DNA of 46,042 nt. Origin: Temnopleurus reevesii (taxonomy: Eukaryota; Echinodermata; Echinoidea; Temnopleuroida; Temnopleuridae). The stretch is taken from the NCBI GenBank assembly GCA_036244855.1, contig BQKZ01001293.1:75588-121629 (forward strand), read 5' to 3'. Shown here piece after piece: positions 11,785-21,747 of this stretch (the first letter of the stretch is position 1; each line of letters starts with the position of its first letter). Under the pieces are notes generated by a model. The model searched no databases. It saw only the letters and a program-made list of their open reading frames with translations, and was not told where the DNA came from. The position numbers and the translations under genes are program-made.

Positions 11785-14700
11785 GTCATCGTCGTCGTCA
11801 TCGTCATCATCATTATCATCATCATCAACAATATCATTATAATCATCACTTTCACCACTATCATTATCAATATGATCATTACCTCATCATTTTCACCATC
11901 ACCGTTACCATCACCATCATCATCTTTATCATCAGATACCATCACCACCACCACCACCACCATCATCGTCATCATCGTCGTCGTCGTCACCATCATCATC
12001 ATCACCAACCCCACTATCAATATCAATATGATTATTACCTCTGAAGACTTTTTCTTTGCCAATGGTGTATGTCCCGCATACAATAAGTGTCTTCTTATTC
12101 CACTTGACTGCCTGGACAGCCGTCTGTACTGCAAACGCTATCACCTCCTTCTGAGATGGAAACTTGTACTGAGGGTCACAATATCTGTACCAATTAAAAA
12201 ATTATAAAAGATCAAAGTGGGTTTTAAGCCGACACAGATCGAATATGGAAATGTGTGGATGTGAACACTAACTATATGTGATTTAAAATTGCTAGAAATA
12301 ATTCATTTGTCTCAGAATGTACTGTGGTTATGAAGGAAATAAGTTAGTATAGTAGTAAGCTAGTGAATACCTCTTGTAAGCGGTTTCTCAGATCCACTCT
12401 GAAATCACCAGTGTGAAGACGGGCAGCTCTTGATTTGAACCCACCTCTCTCTTATTTTTTTCAAGCAATTTGCTTACAAGATAATCCTTCTTCTATGATT
12501 TACATGTTATACACTGTATTGTTGACAAATTGTCATCACAGTTTAAAGTATTTTATTTTATATTTATGTTCATTTTTGTGACCTTTTGTCAAAATGATAC
12601 TCTTGAATCATGTTATTTTTACTGTAATACGAAATTATGTTGTATGCAGAAGAAAATAAATAAACTAAACCTAAACTAAAACTAAAAATTTCTCTCTCTC
12701 TCTCTCTATCTCTATCTCTCCCATCCCTTGCTCTGCGTGCTTCCTCCATTCCTTCTTCCCTCCTCCTCTTTTCTCCCAATACCCTCCCCTGGCCCCTCTC
12801 ACTTCTTCCCTCTTTTCCTCCTCCACTCTCTCCCTCCTTCTTGCCCTCCCTCCTCCTCTTTCTCTCTATCCATCCCTTTCATCCTCACCCAACTTACGTT
12901 GTATCAAGATAGAGTTGGTTGACACGGCAACGGGTCAGAGTACTACTCCATTCTTGGATCTGCTCTGAAGTCTCCAGTACGAAGATGCACAGCACCTTAT
13001 CTCAACCCGCCTCTCTCTGTCTTTGTCTCACTCCCAACCCCCGTACCCATTTTTCCCTCTTTTCCTTTTACATTTCTCCTTCCTCTTCTTTCTCTCCGTT
13101 CCACCAGTCCATCCTCACCCAACTTGCATTGTACCAAGAAAGAGCTAGTTGACACGACTACTGCACAAACTCATATCATTCTCCCTTTCTTCCTACATTC
13201 CCCTCCTCTCTCACTTCTTCTCTCCCTCCTCCACTCTCTCCCTCCTTCTTGCTCTCCCTCCTCCTCTTTCTCTCTATCCATCCCTTCCATCCTCACCCAA
13301 CTTACGTTGTATCAAGATAGAGTTGGTTGACATGGCAACTGGTCAATTCAGAATACTGCTCCATTCTCGGATCGGCTCTGAAGTCTCCCGTGCGAAGATA
13401 AACAGCACCCGCCTCCCCCTTCCTCCCTCTTCCCTTCTTCCTAAATTATCATTCCCTCCTACTGCTCTCCCTCCCTCTTTTCTTCCCTCCTTCCTCCCTC
13501 CCTTCTTTCCTCCTCTTTCTCTCTGTCCCTCCCGTCCATCCTCATCCAATTTTAGCAAGATAGAGCTAGTTAACATGGTAAAAGGTCAACTTAGGATACT
13601 GCTCCATCATCAGATTTGCCCAGAAGTCTCCAGTGTAAAGATACATGTTGACAGCTCCTGACCTCAGCCCGCCTCTCCCTTTCTATATATTTTTCACTCT
13701 TCTTTCAATCCCTCCTTCTTTCCCCATCAACCTTCTTCCCTCCTTTCCTTTATTAATTCTTTGATTACCTTCCTTTCCTCCGTTTCTCTCTTCCTCCTTC
13801 CATCCCCTCTCTCCCTTCTTCCGTCCCTCTCTTCTCTCCCTTTTTCCCCAACCCCCTTCCTTCTCTTCCCCTCCTCTTTCTCTCTGTCCACCCATCCCTC
13901 CTCACCCAACTTACGTTGTATCAAGATAGAGTTGGTTGACATGGCAATGGGTCAATTCAGGATAATGCTCCATTCTCGGATCCGCCCTGAAGTCCCCAGT
14001 GTGCAGATAGACAGCACCTGATCTCAATTTGTACAAGAACAGCACTGAACCTGGACAACTGCAATAAGGAAAAAAAATCCCTCAGAACAAACGGAACCTA
14101 TTTCTATTTTGTATTTCACACTGTGTTTTTTTAAAGAAAAATTGGTGTTGAGGATGTACGACTGATTTCTGGAAATCCTGCACCCCAGTGTTACAACATT
14201 ATTAACTGCCAATTTGCAAGGAAATTAATTATTTTTCACTGCTTACTCTTTTGCTAATTTAAAGATTGTTTTGACAATTTTCATGCAACATATCCATCTG
14301 CAAAATTGGCTGCATCAAACAACCAAATATTACATGATTTCTAGAGATCTGAATCAAAAGTAATGAAATCAAAACACAAAATGTGTTCAATTGCCTTGAA
14401 AGGTGTAAATAGTACTCACTGGTTAGCATCAAGAAGAGTAACTTCCACATCATCTATAACGCAAGGTTCATTCATGGGCAGGGTGTTCACATATTGGGCA
14501 GCTACCTTGAGTCTGGATATGACTAAGTTCCCGGTAACCTAAAAGAACAAAGCATAATTGGTGCATTACATTCATTTTCAGATATATACATGTATGTACC
14601 GACCTTCAAGAATGGCTGGTATCAGCTTTTCATCTGAATAATTGATTGATTGTCTTTTTAATGTACTTCAGTCTTAAATTAAAAAAGAGCAAATCGGTCA

Positions 14701-17700
14701 AATGTCACCCAAATTATAACCCAAGGACATGCTCCAGTTGGGCGTAGCTGGTAATACCCCAGCTACTTAGAAGCCCCGACTGAACATGATTCAAATTTGT
14801 TCTGGGGCAGCTGTGTATCCTCTGGAAAAAGCGCTATATAAATTCAATTATTATTATCATTATTATTATTATTATTAAAGGGGAACTACACTCAGACATT
14901 AAATTGCTATCATTAAATGAAGAAAAATAAGATGAACAAACTGTGAAAATTTGAGCAAAATCGGATAAACCATTCAAAAGCTATGAATTTTCAAAGTTTT
15001 GATTTACACCCCTCATGGGCTCCTTAAATNAAGGTTCCCTGTAACCTAAAAAAAAATAAAATAGGGCTAAATTACATGTAAGTTAGTTGTGTATAACATT
15101 CATTTGCTTCAAAGGAAAATAATTTTCTAAATCATCTGGTGGTGCCAACCATTCCATAATACGCATGAGTAATTTTATGTAAATATAGGGATTCCATTCA
15201 AAGTTAATGACTGAGTGTACGGTTGTTATTGCCATTTTCTCTCACAACAAAATATTTGGTTTGACAAATGTATTATTCACATTTTGATTTCAAATTTCAT
15301 GCATCTCGGCATCATCTATAATATAAGATTCATTCATGGTAGAGTATTCACGTATTGGGCAGCTACCTTGAGTCTGGGTATGACAAGGTTTCAGAATAGG
15401 CCATCGATCAAATATTTAGGTATTCCATTATTATCAGGTTTGCCAACATTTGAGAATATGCATGAAGATACAAATAAATTGTGAATCGTGAAGACTTCAA
15501 GAACGACGGGCATCAGTTCTTCTTCTGAATGATTGTCATAAAAGTATTGCACTTTTAAATATACTCCAGTCCTAACTTTAAAAAGAACGATTTGGTCAAA
15601 CGCCACCCAAATTATAACCCAAGGACATGCTCCAGTTGGGCGTAGCTGGTAATACCCCAGCTACTTAGAAGCCCTGACTGAACATGATTCAAATTTGTTC
15701 TGGGGCAGCTAAATGTGAACTGAACAAAGAGTCATATTCAATCATGTTGCTTCTGCGCTTCTGTGTGACTGGGGGCTAAGAAAGGAAAGATGAGTGAATA
15801 AAAGATGAAATAAAGAAAGATGAAGGTGACAACGAGCAAATAGTGAACGACATAATAAAGAAGGCAGCTTTACAAGAACACAGGGAAATGTACAGAATGC
15901 AGTTGGTAAAACCAATGATATACCTTGCTACAATAGAGTTGTTGATCAAAGTGTTTGGTAAGACCTCCATAGTGATCGTAGTGGAATTGACTCAAGAAGT
16001 AAGCTTTACATCCATGATTTACACTTCTCTCACTTTTGTTCTGCTGGTGCATTATTCGTATTCTTATCTCTACCCCCATATTCTGGAATGATTGGCATGA
16101 TCCCTGACTTTGAAGTGCACAATAATTCTAGCACTTGTTTCCATTTGAAAAATAGTTTCATGCAACAGTCTTGGCTGTTTTTTTTATTTTTTTTATTTGT
16201 TTTTTTTAACTTCAAACAGTTTTCAAAGAACTGGTTACCCTTTCCTGTAATAAGCTAGGTGGTGTTTCACCAAATCGTTCTTGAAGTTACGGACGACTTT
16301 AAGAAAGACTGGAGTATGTTAACGGGTGTGATACCCATAAGATTCTCGATCATTCAGCACGAGAACTGATACCAGTTGTGCGTAATATCTCATTTAAAGT
16401 CTTTCGTAACTTGGTGAAACACCGCCCTGGATCCTGCTAACGATGATCAGAGGACATACTCTGGCTGTTTGTAATTTACCTAAAAGCTTAAAAAAATATC
16501 AGTCAGTGTCAGTTTTGTAAAACCAATGATATACCTTGCTACAATAGAGTTGTTGGTCGAAGTGTTTGGTAAGACCTCCATAGTGATCGTAGTGGAAGTG
16601 ACTCAAGAAGTAAGATTTACATCCAGGAATGGCACCATAGCGAAAGGCATCCACTGTGAATGATGTACCTGGAAAAAGAAATGAGAATAATGGGGGAAAT
16701 ATGAATATGTTTGCATCCAGACACCTTCAGTACATACGCAGACCTCCCAACCTTTCCGCTTTTGGCGGAAAATTTCCGCTTTTTTTTTTCTTTTTCTGAT
16801 TTTCCGATTTTGTCCATTATTTTCCGGAAAAAAAAATCCGGAAAATGACGGCTATATAGACCGCACGCCACTAATTGTGTCAGGTGACCACTATGTTTTG
16901 TCATGTTACCCCGTACCAAAGATTTTTAAATTATTAAAAAAAATGATATAAAATCAATGGTGCATATCTGGGCTTTTCTTTTCACATGTATACATAGAGG
17001 AACTATTGCTTGTTCTGACAAGCCCCATGGGATCTCGAGATTTGATNNNNNNNNNNNNNNNNNNNNNNNNNNNNNNNNNNNNNNNNNNNNNNNNNNNNNN
17101 NNNNNNNNNNNNNNNNNNNNNNNNNNNNNNNNNNNNNNNNNNNNNNNNNNNNNNNNNNNNNNNNNNNNNNNNNNNNNNNNNNNNNNNNNNNNNNNNNNNN
17201 NNNNNNNNNNNNNNNNNNNNNNNNNNNNNNNNNNNNNNNNNNNNNNNNNNNNNNNNNNNNNNNNNNNNNNNNNNNNNNNNNNNNNNNNNNNNNNNNNNNN
17301 NNNNNNNNNNNNNNNNNNNNNNNNNNNNNNNNNNNNNNNNNNNNNNNNNNNNNNNNNNNNNNNNNNNNNNNNNNNNNNNNNNNNNNNNNNNNNNNNNNNN
17401 NNNNNNNNNNNNNNNNNNNNNNNNNNNNNNNNNNNNNNNNNNNNNNNTTTTTTTTTTTTTTTTTTTTACTTTAAACAGTTTTCAAAAAACTGGTTACCCT
17501 TTCCTGTAGTAAGCTTGGTGGTGTTTCACCAAATCGTTCTTGAAAGTTACGGACGACTTTAAGAAAGACTGGAGTATGTTAACGGGTGTGATACCCATAA
17601 GATTCTCTATCATTCAGAACAAGAACTGATACCAGTTGTGCGCAATATCTTATTTACATGTAGAGTCTTTAGGAACTTGGTGAAACAGCGCCCTGGACCC

Positions 17701-20700
17701 TATTAACGATCAGATGACATGTTCAAGATATGCATAACTTTATCAAAAGCTTTAAGAAACACCAGCCCAAATACAAAATGCCAGTATTGTAAAACCAATG
17801 ATATACCTTGCTACAATAGAGTTGTTGGTCAAAGTGTTTGGTAAGACCTCCATAGTGATCGTAGTGAAAGTGACTCAAGAAGTAAGCTTGACATCCAGGA
17901 ATGGCACCATAGCGAAAGGCATCCACCGTGAATGAGGTACCTGGAAAGAAATGAGAATAATGGGGGAAATATGAATATGTTTGCATCCTGACACCTTCAG
18001 TACATACGTCTTTATCAGTTTTAATCTTGGACTTAGATTACGTTTTCGATCAACAAAAAGTGCTCTGAATATTTTTCTGTGACAATCCCCTAATCTTGCA
18101 AATTAAAAGACTTCTTTCCACTAGTTAAATGTAATAACAAAGGTTGTATAAAATGGAATTGCTGTATACATTCCAATTGAAATTCAGACTAATAAAGTAA
18201 AAATGTATGCATTCAATTATACATGTATATGTACTTTATGATTCAATTCTTGTTTGGCAAGGTAACTACACATTTACTGGGCTAACAAATCCTAAATAAT
18301 GTTAATGTGCCTGTAAAAGGTATACAGAGGAACAAAGTCAAAAGCGATCTAACGGTTTCCGATTAAATCAAAGAAATTGTTGTAGTCCTCATAATTACTA
18401 GTTCCAATTGTGCACTAAGGGGGTGTTGCTCAAAAGTTACAATTGAACGCAAGTTGCAGTTGATCGGAACGCGCCAATCAAAACCATAGTTTTATTCGCG
18501 TCTAGTTAAATGCGCATACCGTGCGCGAATGAAAATGCGCGTTACAATGTGCAAAGTTGATATGCAGTTGATTTTGAGCAACACACCCTATAAGTCTTTA
18601 CATGTATGACTAAATATTTTATTAACAAACCTGGCATCTTTTTGTAGAAGGGGCACTGCTTTCCATTGTTGTTCCCCCATTCCTTCTTTCCCTGGCCCTC
18701 TTCTTTGCTTCGAGAGTGCCCTGTTTGTCTGGATCCTCTCCATGAACCCTTCTGCTGCTTGGGTGGCGCAACAGATGGCTCTGGTTTTGCTGCCGGCTTA
18801 CATCCAAGAAAAAAGTCCAAAGTTCCCTGTTTCCTAGGTTTGGCAGGAATTACTTCCTCAGCTTTCCTGGCAACATTAGTTGATCCTGTGCGAGCATCTT
18901 CTGGAACAGATACTCCATATGCCACAGTGCTCCTTGTACTCAAAGACACAGACGATGAATCGTCATTATATTCTTCAACTTCATTGTCCACCTCCATTTC
19001 CTCCTCTTCATTTTCTGAACACACTCCGACTGCTTCATCCAAGTTTCCCTCCTGACAATCTGCAGAAAGAGATGCTCCACGCTTGTTCTCAATCCCACAA
19101 GGAATTTTGAACAGACTCTCGCTCTCCTCACTATCAGAAAGCCCAGAAACAAGATCTGACTTTGCATCATTATTGTCCACAGCTGGTGATTCAGATTCTT
19201 TGGTCTTGTTAATGTTAGGGATGTCAAACAATCTCGCACTCTCTTCATCTTGAGTTTCTTCTTCATCCAAGCACCTCAATGTAAAATCAACCTCCAGAAG
19301 ATCATCATCACTTGCAGTGGTGGCATCATCATCATTATCATCGTCGAACGGTGGTGGAGGAACCTCTGCAAATTTACGACGGTCAGACCATTCAGACTGA
19401 TTTCCTGCAGTTGTGTTATTTTTCTCTGTCGCTTTAGATTCCAGTGAGAAAAATGATTCACTATCCTCATCGGTCGAATCTTCTAACCCATTAAGGATGT
19501 CAAAGAGAGGTTCATCTGTTTTCTTATCGAAATCATCGCCCTTACTTGATGAAAGATCTGGTAGTTTTTCCATATCGCTCTTTGGTTTGAGTTGGGCAAA
19601 GTTACGCTTTGACTCATTGGATATCCTTGAGGCTGCAAATTCTGTATTATTTATATTTTCATCGTTGCTCAATTCATTTTCAGGTGTTGCAAAAATATCC
19701 ACACTTTCCACTCCAGATAGAGACCCATCATCTTGCACTTGAGGAGAGAACGGGATTTCATTCATATTCACATCAGGTGTTTTCTGACTTGGGGAGAAGT
19801 AATCCAATAATGTTCCGGATTCAGGAGAAGATTTCCTTCGATTGGCCGTGGACGGACCTGATTTCGCAGCAGACTTACCATGCGACGTTGGCGTTTGAAT
19901 GGTCTCAGAAGAGCCTTGCTTCGGTTTTCGCTCCCCAGTTGAATTTTTCTTGACCCCGGGCTTGTTGGGTGTCGGCTGTTCTTCTTTAACAACAGGCAAA
20001 CTTTTGTTCCCTCTTTGGCTCCTATTGATCGTGCCTCTTGCAGATTTCCTGGCAGTGTTCTTTGGTTTAGACTTGTTTTGTGAATATGACATTTGTGAAG
20101 GACACTCTTTCTTTGGAGTGCACACAACTCTTTCACCTTTGATTGTGAAGTCATACTCCTCAGACTGAGTGGATTCAACCTTGTACGTTTGTGTCAATGA
20201 AATGGATGGTTTCTCAAAATCACTATCTGACGACATCCCCTCTGCTTTCAAACGAGTGAATACATGTATGTCTCCATTATGATCAACTTCATCCATCATT
20301 GAAGGGTCACAAGGTTTTGTCTCTGATCTGACTAAAGCAAGTAACTTGTGGCTGAACTTCTGATAGTGGCTCAATATTGTGACATCACACTGTGCGCCTG
20401 CTGAACATTCTGAAATGAAGACAGACAAATAACCTTCATTAATAGTGGATATGAGAAATGAAGGATAAAATTAGATAATACAGTACAAAAGTTTAATATC
20501 CATTAAAAATGTTGACTTCAGTTCTTGACCATACTAATCAAGACCTAGAAAGGTCTGTGCATAATCCTGATAAAATTAGAAGAGATCTATATCTATAAAA
20601 ATTGGAACACAAGCATAATACAACAAGCCTGAAACTTGTGCTAACATTTCTGTTACTATAAAAGGTTTTCTCAGCTTCTCGGTAAAGCACTGTCAATCAG

Positions 20701-21747
20701 TGTTTATCCATGTTGGGATAAGGCAAGAATTATTCAATTATTTATCCACCCAACACAAAAATCATTCAAATTATATAAAAGCTTTAGCTAATAATTGACA
20801 AAATTTTCCTGCTACATAAATTTAAGATTTAAAAATACAAACACATAGATCTAAAAAAAAGTTAACACCATTAAAATGCAGGTCAATCAGCTCCGGATCA
20901 ATCTTAGAGATAGAATTTCTCAATATCTTGATTAAAAAAAACTCCAAAGATGTGGAACACCGAAAAGTACTCAAATGAAAGTATGAAACACTTCAAACCA
21001 GGCAAGGTTACACAATCTAAAGATTAATTAACATTGTATTGTTTACCATGGCACAAGTCAAAGAATAACCATTAATGATTAGATCTGGTCTGAACCAGAC
21101 ATGTAGCTCTCTATCAATCGAACATTGTTATCTACCAACAATTTTGTTATCCATGTTTGGCAAAATAAATTAGAAAATTTACCAATTTCTGGTGTAGCAA
21201 ATTCTAAGCATTCTTGTATGTGCATCTCTGGAGAATTTAGATGGATGGATTCAAATGGAGCTTGGCAGATTGGACAAAACTTTCCTTTATCCTCGGCAGT
21301 CATTGCATTTTCAGATTTAACAGTCTTTCCTCCAACTCCAAGTCCGTGGGCGTGGTCATGACTTGTCTTCCTTGATTTTGAGCTTTTCAATTTCGTACTG
21401 CTTTTCATCAGCCTAGTTAAACTCTGGGAGGACTCATTCTTCTTTTTTCCGTGATCCTCTTTTTGTGAAGAGTCAAATATATTTCGACGAGTCTGTAACT
21501 GATTTTGCAGGCGGCTTGTTCCGGCTGTAGGTGTCAGTCCGGCTCTGCTACCCACAGGCGCAGGCGCCTCTCCTTGGCCTTGGGTCTGGGGAATCCCCGG
21601 CGCCGATCGGCATGATTTCGGTCTCGACGAAGCGATTTGCTGAGATGACGAAATTTGATCAAGAGATTTTCTGATTCGCATCAGAGGCTTGTGGCTCCAT
21701 ACTTCGTCCTCATCTTCACTTTTCAACAATGAGCTGGACGAGGCCAT
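7495..21747 (-). CDS. DCLRE1A: DCLRE1A/SNM1A-like DNA cross-link repair nuclease, 9 exons
   Basis: Spliced gene with coding exons 21747-21183, 20409-18631, 17940-17807, 14538-14420, 14058-13915, 12184-12039, 10334-10180, 9104-8963 and 7709-7495. All junctions are GT-AG and in phase, giving about 1132 residues (human SNM1A is about 1040). Visible: a C2HC UBZ4-type finger (C158, C161, H176, C180); a long Ser/Glu/Asp-rich linker (about 189-770); then the metallo-beta-lactamase/beta-CASP domain with HFHYDH (H805, H807, D809, H810), NHCPG (H866), HTGDF (D888), the LDTTYCDP segment, PTGWT and YSEHSSY (H1068). These are the metal-site and beta-CASP motifs of the SNM1 family, 5'-3' exonucleases that act in the nucleus on interstrand cross-links. 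The ATG at 21747 has A at -3 and G at +4. The family call is secure; one-to-one orthology is inferred from the UBZ plus nuclease architecture. Several exons occur twice in the window. Confidence 0.93.
7795..8290 (-). pseudogene. Decayed fragments of DCLRE1A exon 9 inside intron 8
   Basis: Three remnants: 7800-7870 (including the YSE-SEM part and intronic flank), 7925-8030 and about 8205-8290. All are short and interrupted. Together with the downstream fragments they show exon 9 has been partly copied on both sides. Confidence 0.6.
8451..8690. mobile_element. MITE, family M1 (intron 8 of DCLRE1A)
   Basis: Starts CACTGTGAGCAGAAGAGACA and contains CATTTCTCTGCAGAATAA like the copy at 2142-2562. 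The right end carries the complementary TTTTGTCCAAATCCTTGTC. Confidence 0.6.
8764..8844. repeat. Near-perfect hairpin
   Basis: Arms 8775-8800 and 8808-8833 are perfect 26-base complements (CATGGGCTCACAACTCAGAA...) around a 7-nt loop; pairing extends with two mismatches to 8764 and 8844. A recently formed palindrome or tiny foldback element. Confidence 0.85.
8963..9104 (-). CDS. DCLRE1A: DCLRE1A exon 8 (PTGWT motif)
   Basis: A 142-nt exon encoding [19 protein letters not shown] followed by PTGWTHS, the conserved beta-CASP motif C region, and ending in IYG. The acceptor is CCACAG and the donor GTAAAG. It is the complete, most 3' unit of a tandem array running to about 9900. Confidence 0.9.
9105..9900 (-). 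repeat. About 178-bp tandem array derived from intron 7 and the start of exon 8
   Basis: The string TACTCCTTTAGCTTCTG, or close variants, recurs at 9091 (the real exon), 9269, 9444, 9623 and 9802, a spacing of 175-179 bp. Each extra unit carries a copy of the exon 8 acceptor, roughly the first 60-70 coding bases and a shared intronic segment containing AGTGATTGGTTACAGAATA. The extra units lack the PTGWT half and the donor, so none can replace exon 8. Divergence of several percent between units argues against an assembly stutter. Confidence 0.88.
10180..10334 (-). CDS. DCLRE1A: DCLRE1A exon 7
   Basis: A 155-nt exon beginning [13 protein letters not shown] and ending FNHQ, part of the beta-CASP cap. 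The acceptor CCCCAG and donor GTGAGT are both consensus. Phase 1 in and phase 0 out fit the neighbouring exons. Confidence 0.88.
10375..10500 (-). pseudogene. Decayed copy of DCLRE1A exon 7
   Basis: Reads [23 protein letters not shown], recognisably related to AIAEAL...[10 protein letters not shown] of exon 7 just downstream. The frame is open, but the sequence before it has no AG acceptor and many residues are changed. Read as an old tandem copy within intron 6. Confidence 0.65.
10615..10815. repeat. CAT/ATC/CAC triplet microsatellite
   Basis: Interrupted (ATC)n and (ACC)n beside the donor of the exon 6 copy at 10822. His- and Ser-rich frames through it are not genes. Confidence 0.95.
10822..10967 (-). 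CDS. DCLRE1A: DCLRE1A exon 6, second copy (probable other haplotype)
   Basis: Same length and splice phases as 12039-12184. I count eight base differences, all synonymous, so the encoded segment is identical. The flanking ATC microsatellite and upstream intron are duplicated too, with the single-N join at 11629 between the copies. Confidence 0.8.
11630..12030. repeat. Long ATC microsatellite
   Basis: About 400 bp of (ATC)n with interruptions, starting at the single-N join at 11629 and reaching the donor of exon 6 at 12039. The same repeat type flanks the other exon 6 copy. Confidence 0.95.
12039..12184 (-). CDS. DCLRE1A: DCLRE1A exon 6 (YCDP...[11 protein letters not shown])
   Basis: A 146-nt exon encoding the start of the beta-CASP region, with [11 protein letters not shown] strongly conserved in SNM1 proteins. 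The acceptor is TACAG and the donor GTAATA, right beside a long ATC microsatellite. It joins in phase to exons 5 and 7. Confidence 0.9.
13915..14058 (-). CDS. DCLRE1A: DCLRE1A exon 5 (HCPG and HTGDF motifs)
   Basis: A 144-nt exon supplying [14 protein letters not shown] and YLDTT, the central metal ligands of the nuclease. The acceptor is TTGCAG and the donor GTAAGT. This is the only one of about eight exon-5-like sequences in 11.1-14.1 kb that has the acceptor and the HCPG segment, so it is taken as the functional exon. Confidence 0.9.
14420..14538 (-). CDS. DCLRE1A: DCLRE1A exon 4
   Basis: A 119-nt exon beginning VTGNL and ending in LLDAN plus two bases of the His codon of NHCPG. The acceptor is TTTTAG and the donor GTGAGT. 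Phase 0 in and phase 2 out match exons 3 and 5. Confidence 0.9.
14700..15029. repeat. Interspersed repeats in intron 3 of DCLRE1A
   Basis: 14700-14875 ends AAGCGCTATATAAATTC followed by (ATT)n, as SINE tails do; a copy lacking the tail is at 15600-15712. 14877-15029 is a separate repeat beginning AAGGGGAACTACACTCAGAC and cut by the N at 15030. Confidence 0.5.
15305..15395 (-). pseudogene. Decayed partial copy of DCLRE1A exon 4
   Basis: About 90 bp clearly related to exon 4 (the segments complementary to [10 protein letters not shown] and SRLKVAAQY are recognisable) but with base changes, an indel and no usable acceptor or donor. It lies beyond the single-N join at 15030; the first bases after that N also resemble the start of exon 4. 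Confidence 0.65.
15924..16018 (-). pseudogene. Decayed partial copy of DCLRE1A exon 3
   Basis: Retains the donor side and reads [16 protein letters not shown], but the first His of HxHxDH is Gln and the 5' third with the acceptor is missing. It could not supply a working active site. It is more diverged than the two intact copies, so it is a real older duplicate and not a haplotype copy. Confidence 0.75.
16257..16428. mobile_element. MITE with GGTGTTTCACCAA termini (copy 1)
   Basis: Inverted termini GGTGGTGTTTCACCAA and TTGGTGAAACACCGCCC, about 172 bp. The copy at 17516-17694 sits at the same place in the duplicated block. Confidence 0.75.
16535..16668 (-). CDS. DCLRE1A: DCLRE1A exon 3, second intact copy (probable other haplotype)
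   Basis: Same length, splice sites and motif as 17807-17940. Two substitutions follow the conserved GC (Gln-Ala becomes Lys-Ser); the other differences are silent. It is separated from the first copy by an N gap, and the flanking introns are also duplicated. Splicing both 134-nt copies in series would shift the frame, so they are alleles placed in tandem or mutually exclusive exons; alleles are more likely. Confidence 0.75.
16736..16870. repeat. Block-specific insertion with TTTCCG repeats
   Basis: Sequence shared with the other exon 3 block stops at TACATACG (about 16738 versus 18008). Then follow repeated CTTTTGGCGGAAAATTTCCG-like motifs and their complements. Absent from the other block, so a candidate insertion difference between haplotypes. 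Confidence 0.5.
17047..17447. other. Assembly gap (401 N)
   Basis: Run of N ending beside a poly-T tract, between the two copies of the DCLRE1A exon 3 region. Confidence 0.99.
17516..17694. mobile_element. MITE with GGTGTTTCACCAA termini (copy 2)
   Basis: Same element as 16257-16428, with a few substitutions and a short insertion near 17656; its presence in both blocks means insertion preceded their split. Confidence 0.75.
17807..17940 (-). CDS. DCLRE1A: DCLRE1A exon 3 (HxHxDH metal motif)
   Basis: A 134-nt exon starting [11 protein letters not shown] and carrying HFHYDH, the first metal-binding motif of the metallo-beta-lactamase fold. The CAG acceptor and GTATAT donor are both in phase. 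An equally intact second copy lies at 16535-16668 and a decayed third at 15924-16018. Confidence 0.92.
18419..18588. mobile_element. MITE, family M3 (intron 2 of DCLRE1A)
   Basis: Inverted termini GGGGGTGTTGCTCAAAAG and TTTTGAGCAACACACCC, with interior GCAAGTTGCAGTTGATCGGA and GTGCGCGAATGAAAATGCGC. The same family, enlarged by a SINE, is at 34132-34617. Confidence 0.8.
18631..20409 (-). CDS. DCLRE1A: DCLRE1A exon 2 (acidic linker)
   Basis: A 1779-nt exon encoding residues 189-781, rich in Ser, Asp and Glu with Lys/Arg clusters (for example [12 protein letters not shown]) and probably disordered. It carries SGTLLDYF (386-393) and QGTLDFFLG (about 716-724), both resembling PCNA-binding motifs, and ends with CPFYKKMPG, the conserved entry into the SNM1 nuclease domain. 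The acceptor is TTTCAG at 20410; the donor GTTTGT follows 18631. Confidence 0.9.
20410..21182 (-). other. DCLRE1A intron 1
   Basis: AT-rich, no repeat or element recognised. Ends are consensus GTAAAT and TTTCAG. Confidence 0.85.
21183..21747 (-). CDS. DCLRE1A: DCLRE1A exon 1 (UBZ zinc finger)
   Basis: Encodes residues 1-188 and ends in phase 1 at a GTAAAT donor. A basic, Ser-rich stretch precedes the finger FCPICQAPF...HIQEC near the exon end. In this family the finger binds ubiquitin and recruits the nuclease to ubiquitinated PCNA/RAD18 sites; here that role is inferred by homology. The split Glu codon joins exactly to exon 2. Confidence 0.9.

Larger units (their letters stand above)
11095..13660 (-). 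repeat. Array of truncated exon-5-derived copies with CT-rich spacers
   Basis: Partial copies of the 3' part of exon 5 (GAVYL to YLDTT plus donor) occur near 11389-11490, 12895-12992, 13125-13160, 13309-13410 and 13550-13655; weaker remnants are near 11120-11195 and 12388-12450. Strand-asymmetric CCTCC/CTTCC tracts separate them. None has the HCPG half or a clear acceptor. The 13309 copy reads through but has Arg for the His of HTGDF, the 11389 copy has Pro-Leu there, and the 12895 copy has a stop. The copy at 11389 with its spacer nearly duplicates 13309-13550, so part of the array is also haplotype duplication. Confidence 0.75.

Noticed and set aside
11400..12134. PolyHis and polyMet frames on both strands
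   Set aside because: Product of the (ATC)n microsatellite next to exon 6.
18666..20168. Plus-strand open frames opposite DCLRE1A exon 2
   Set aside because: Antisense shadows of a long coding exon; no splice signals or homology.
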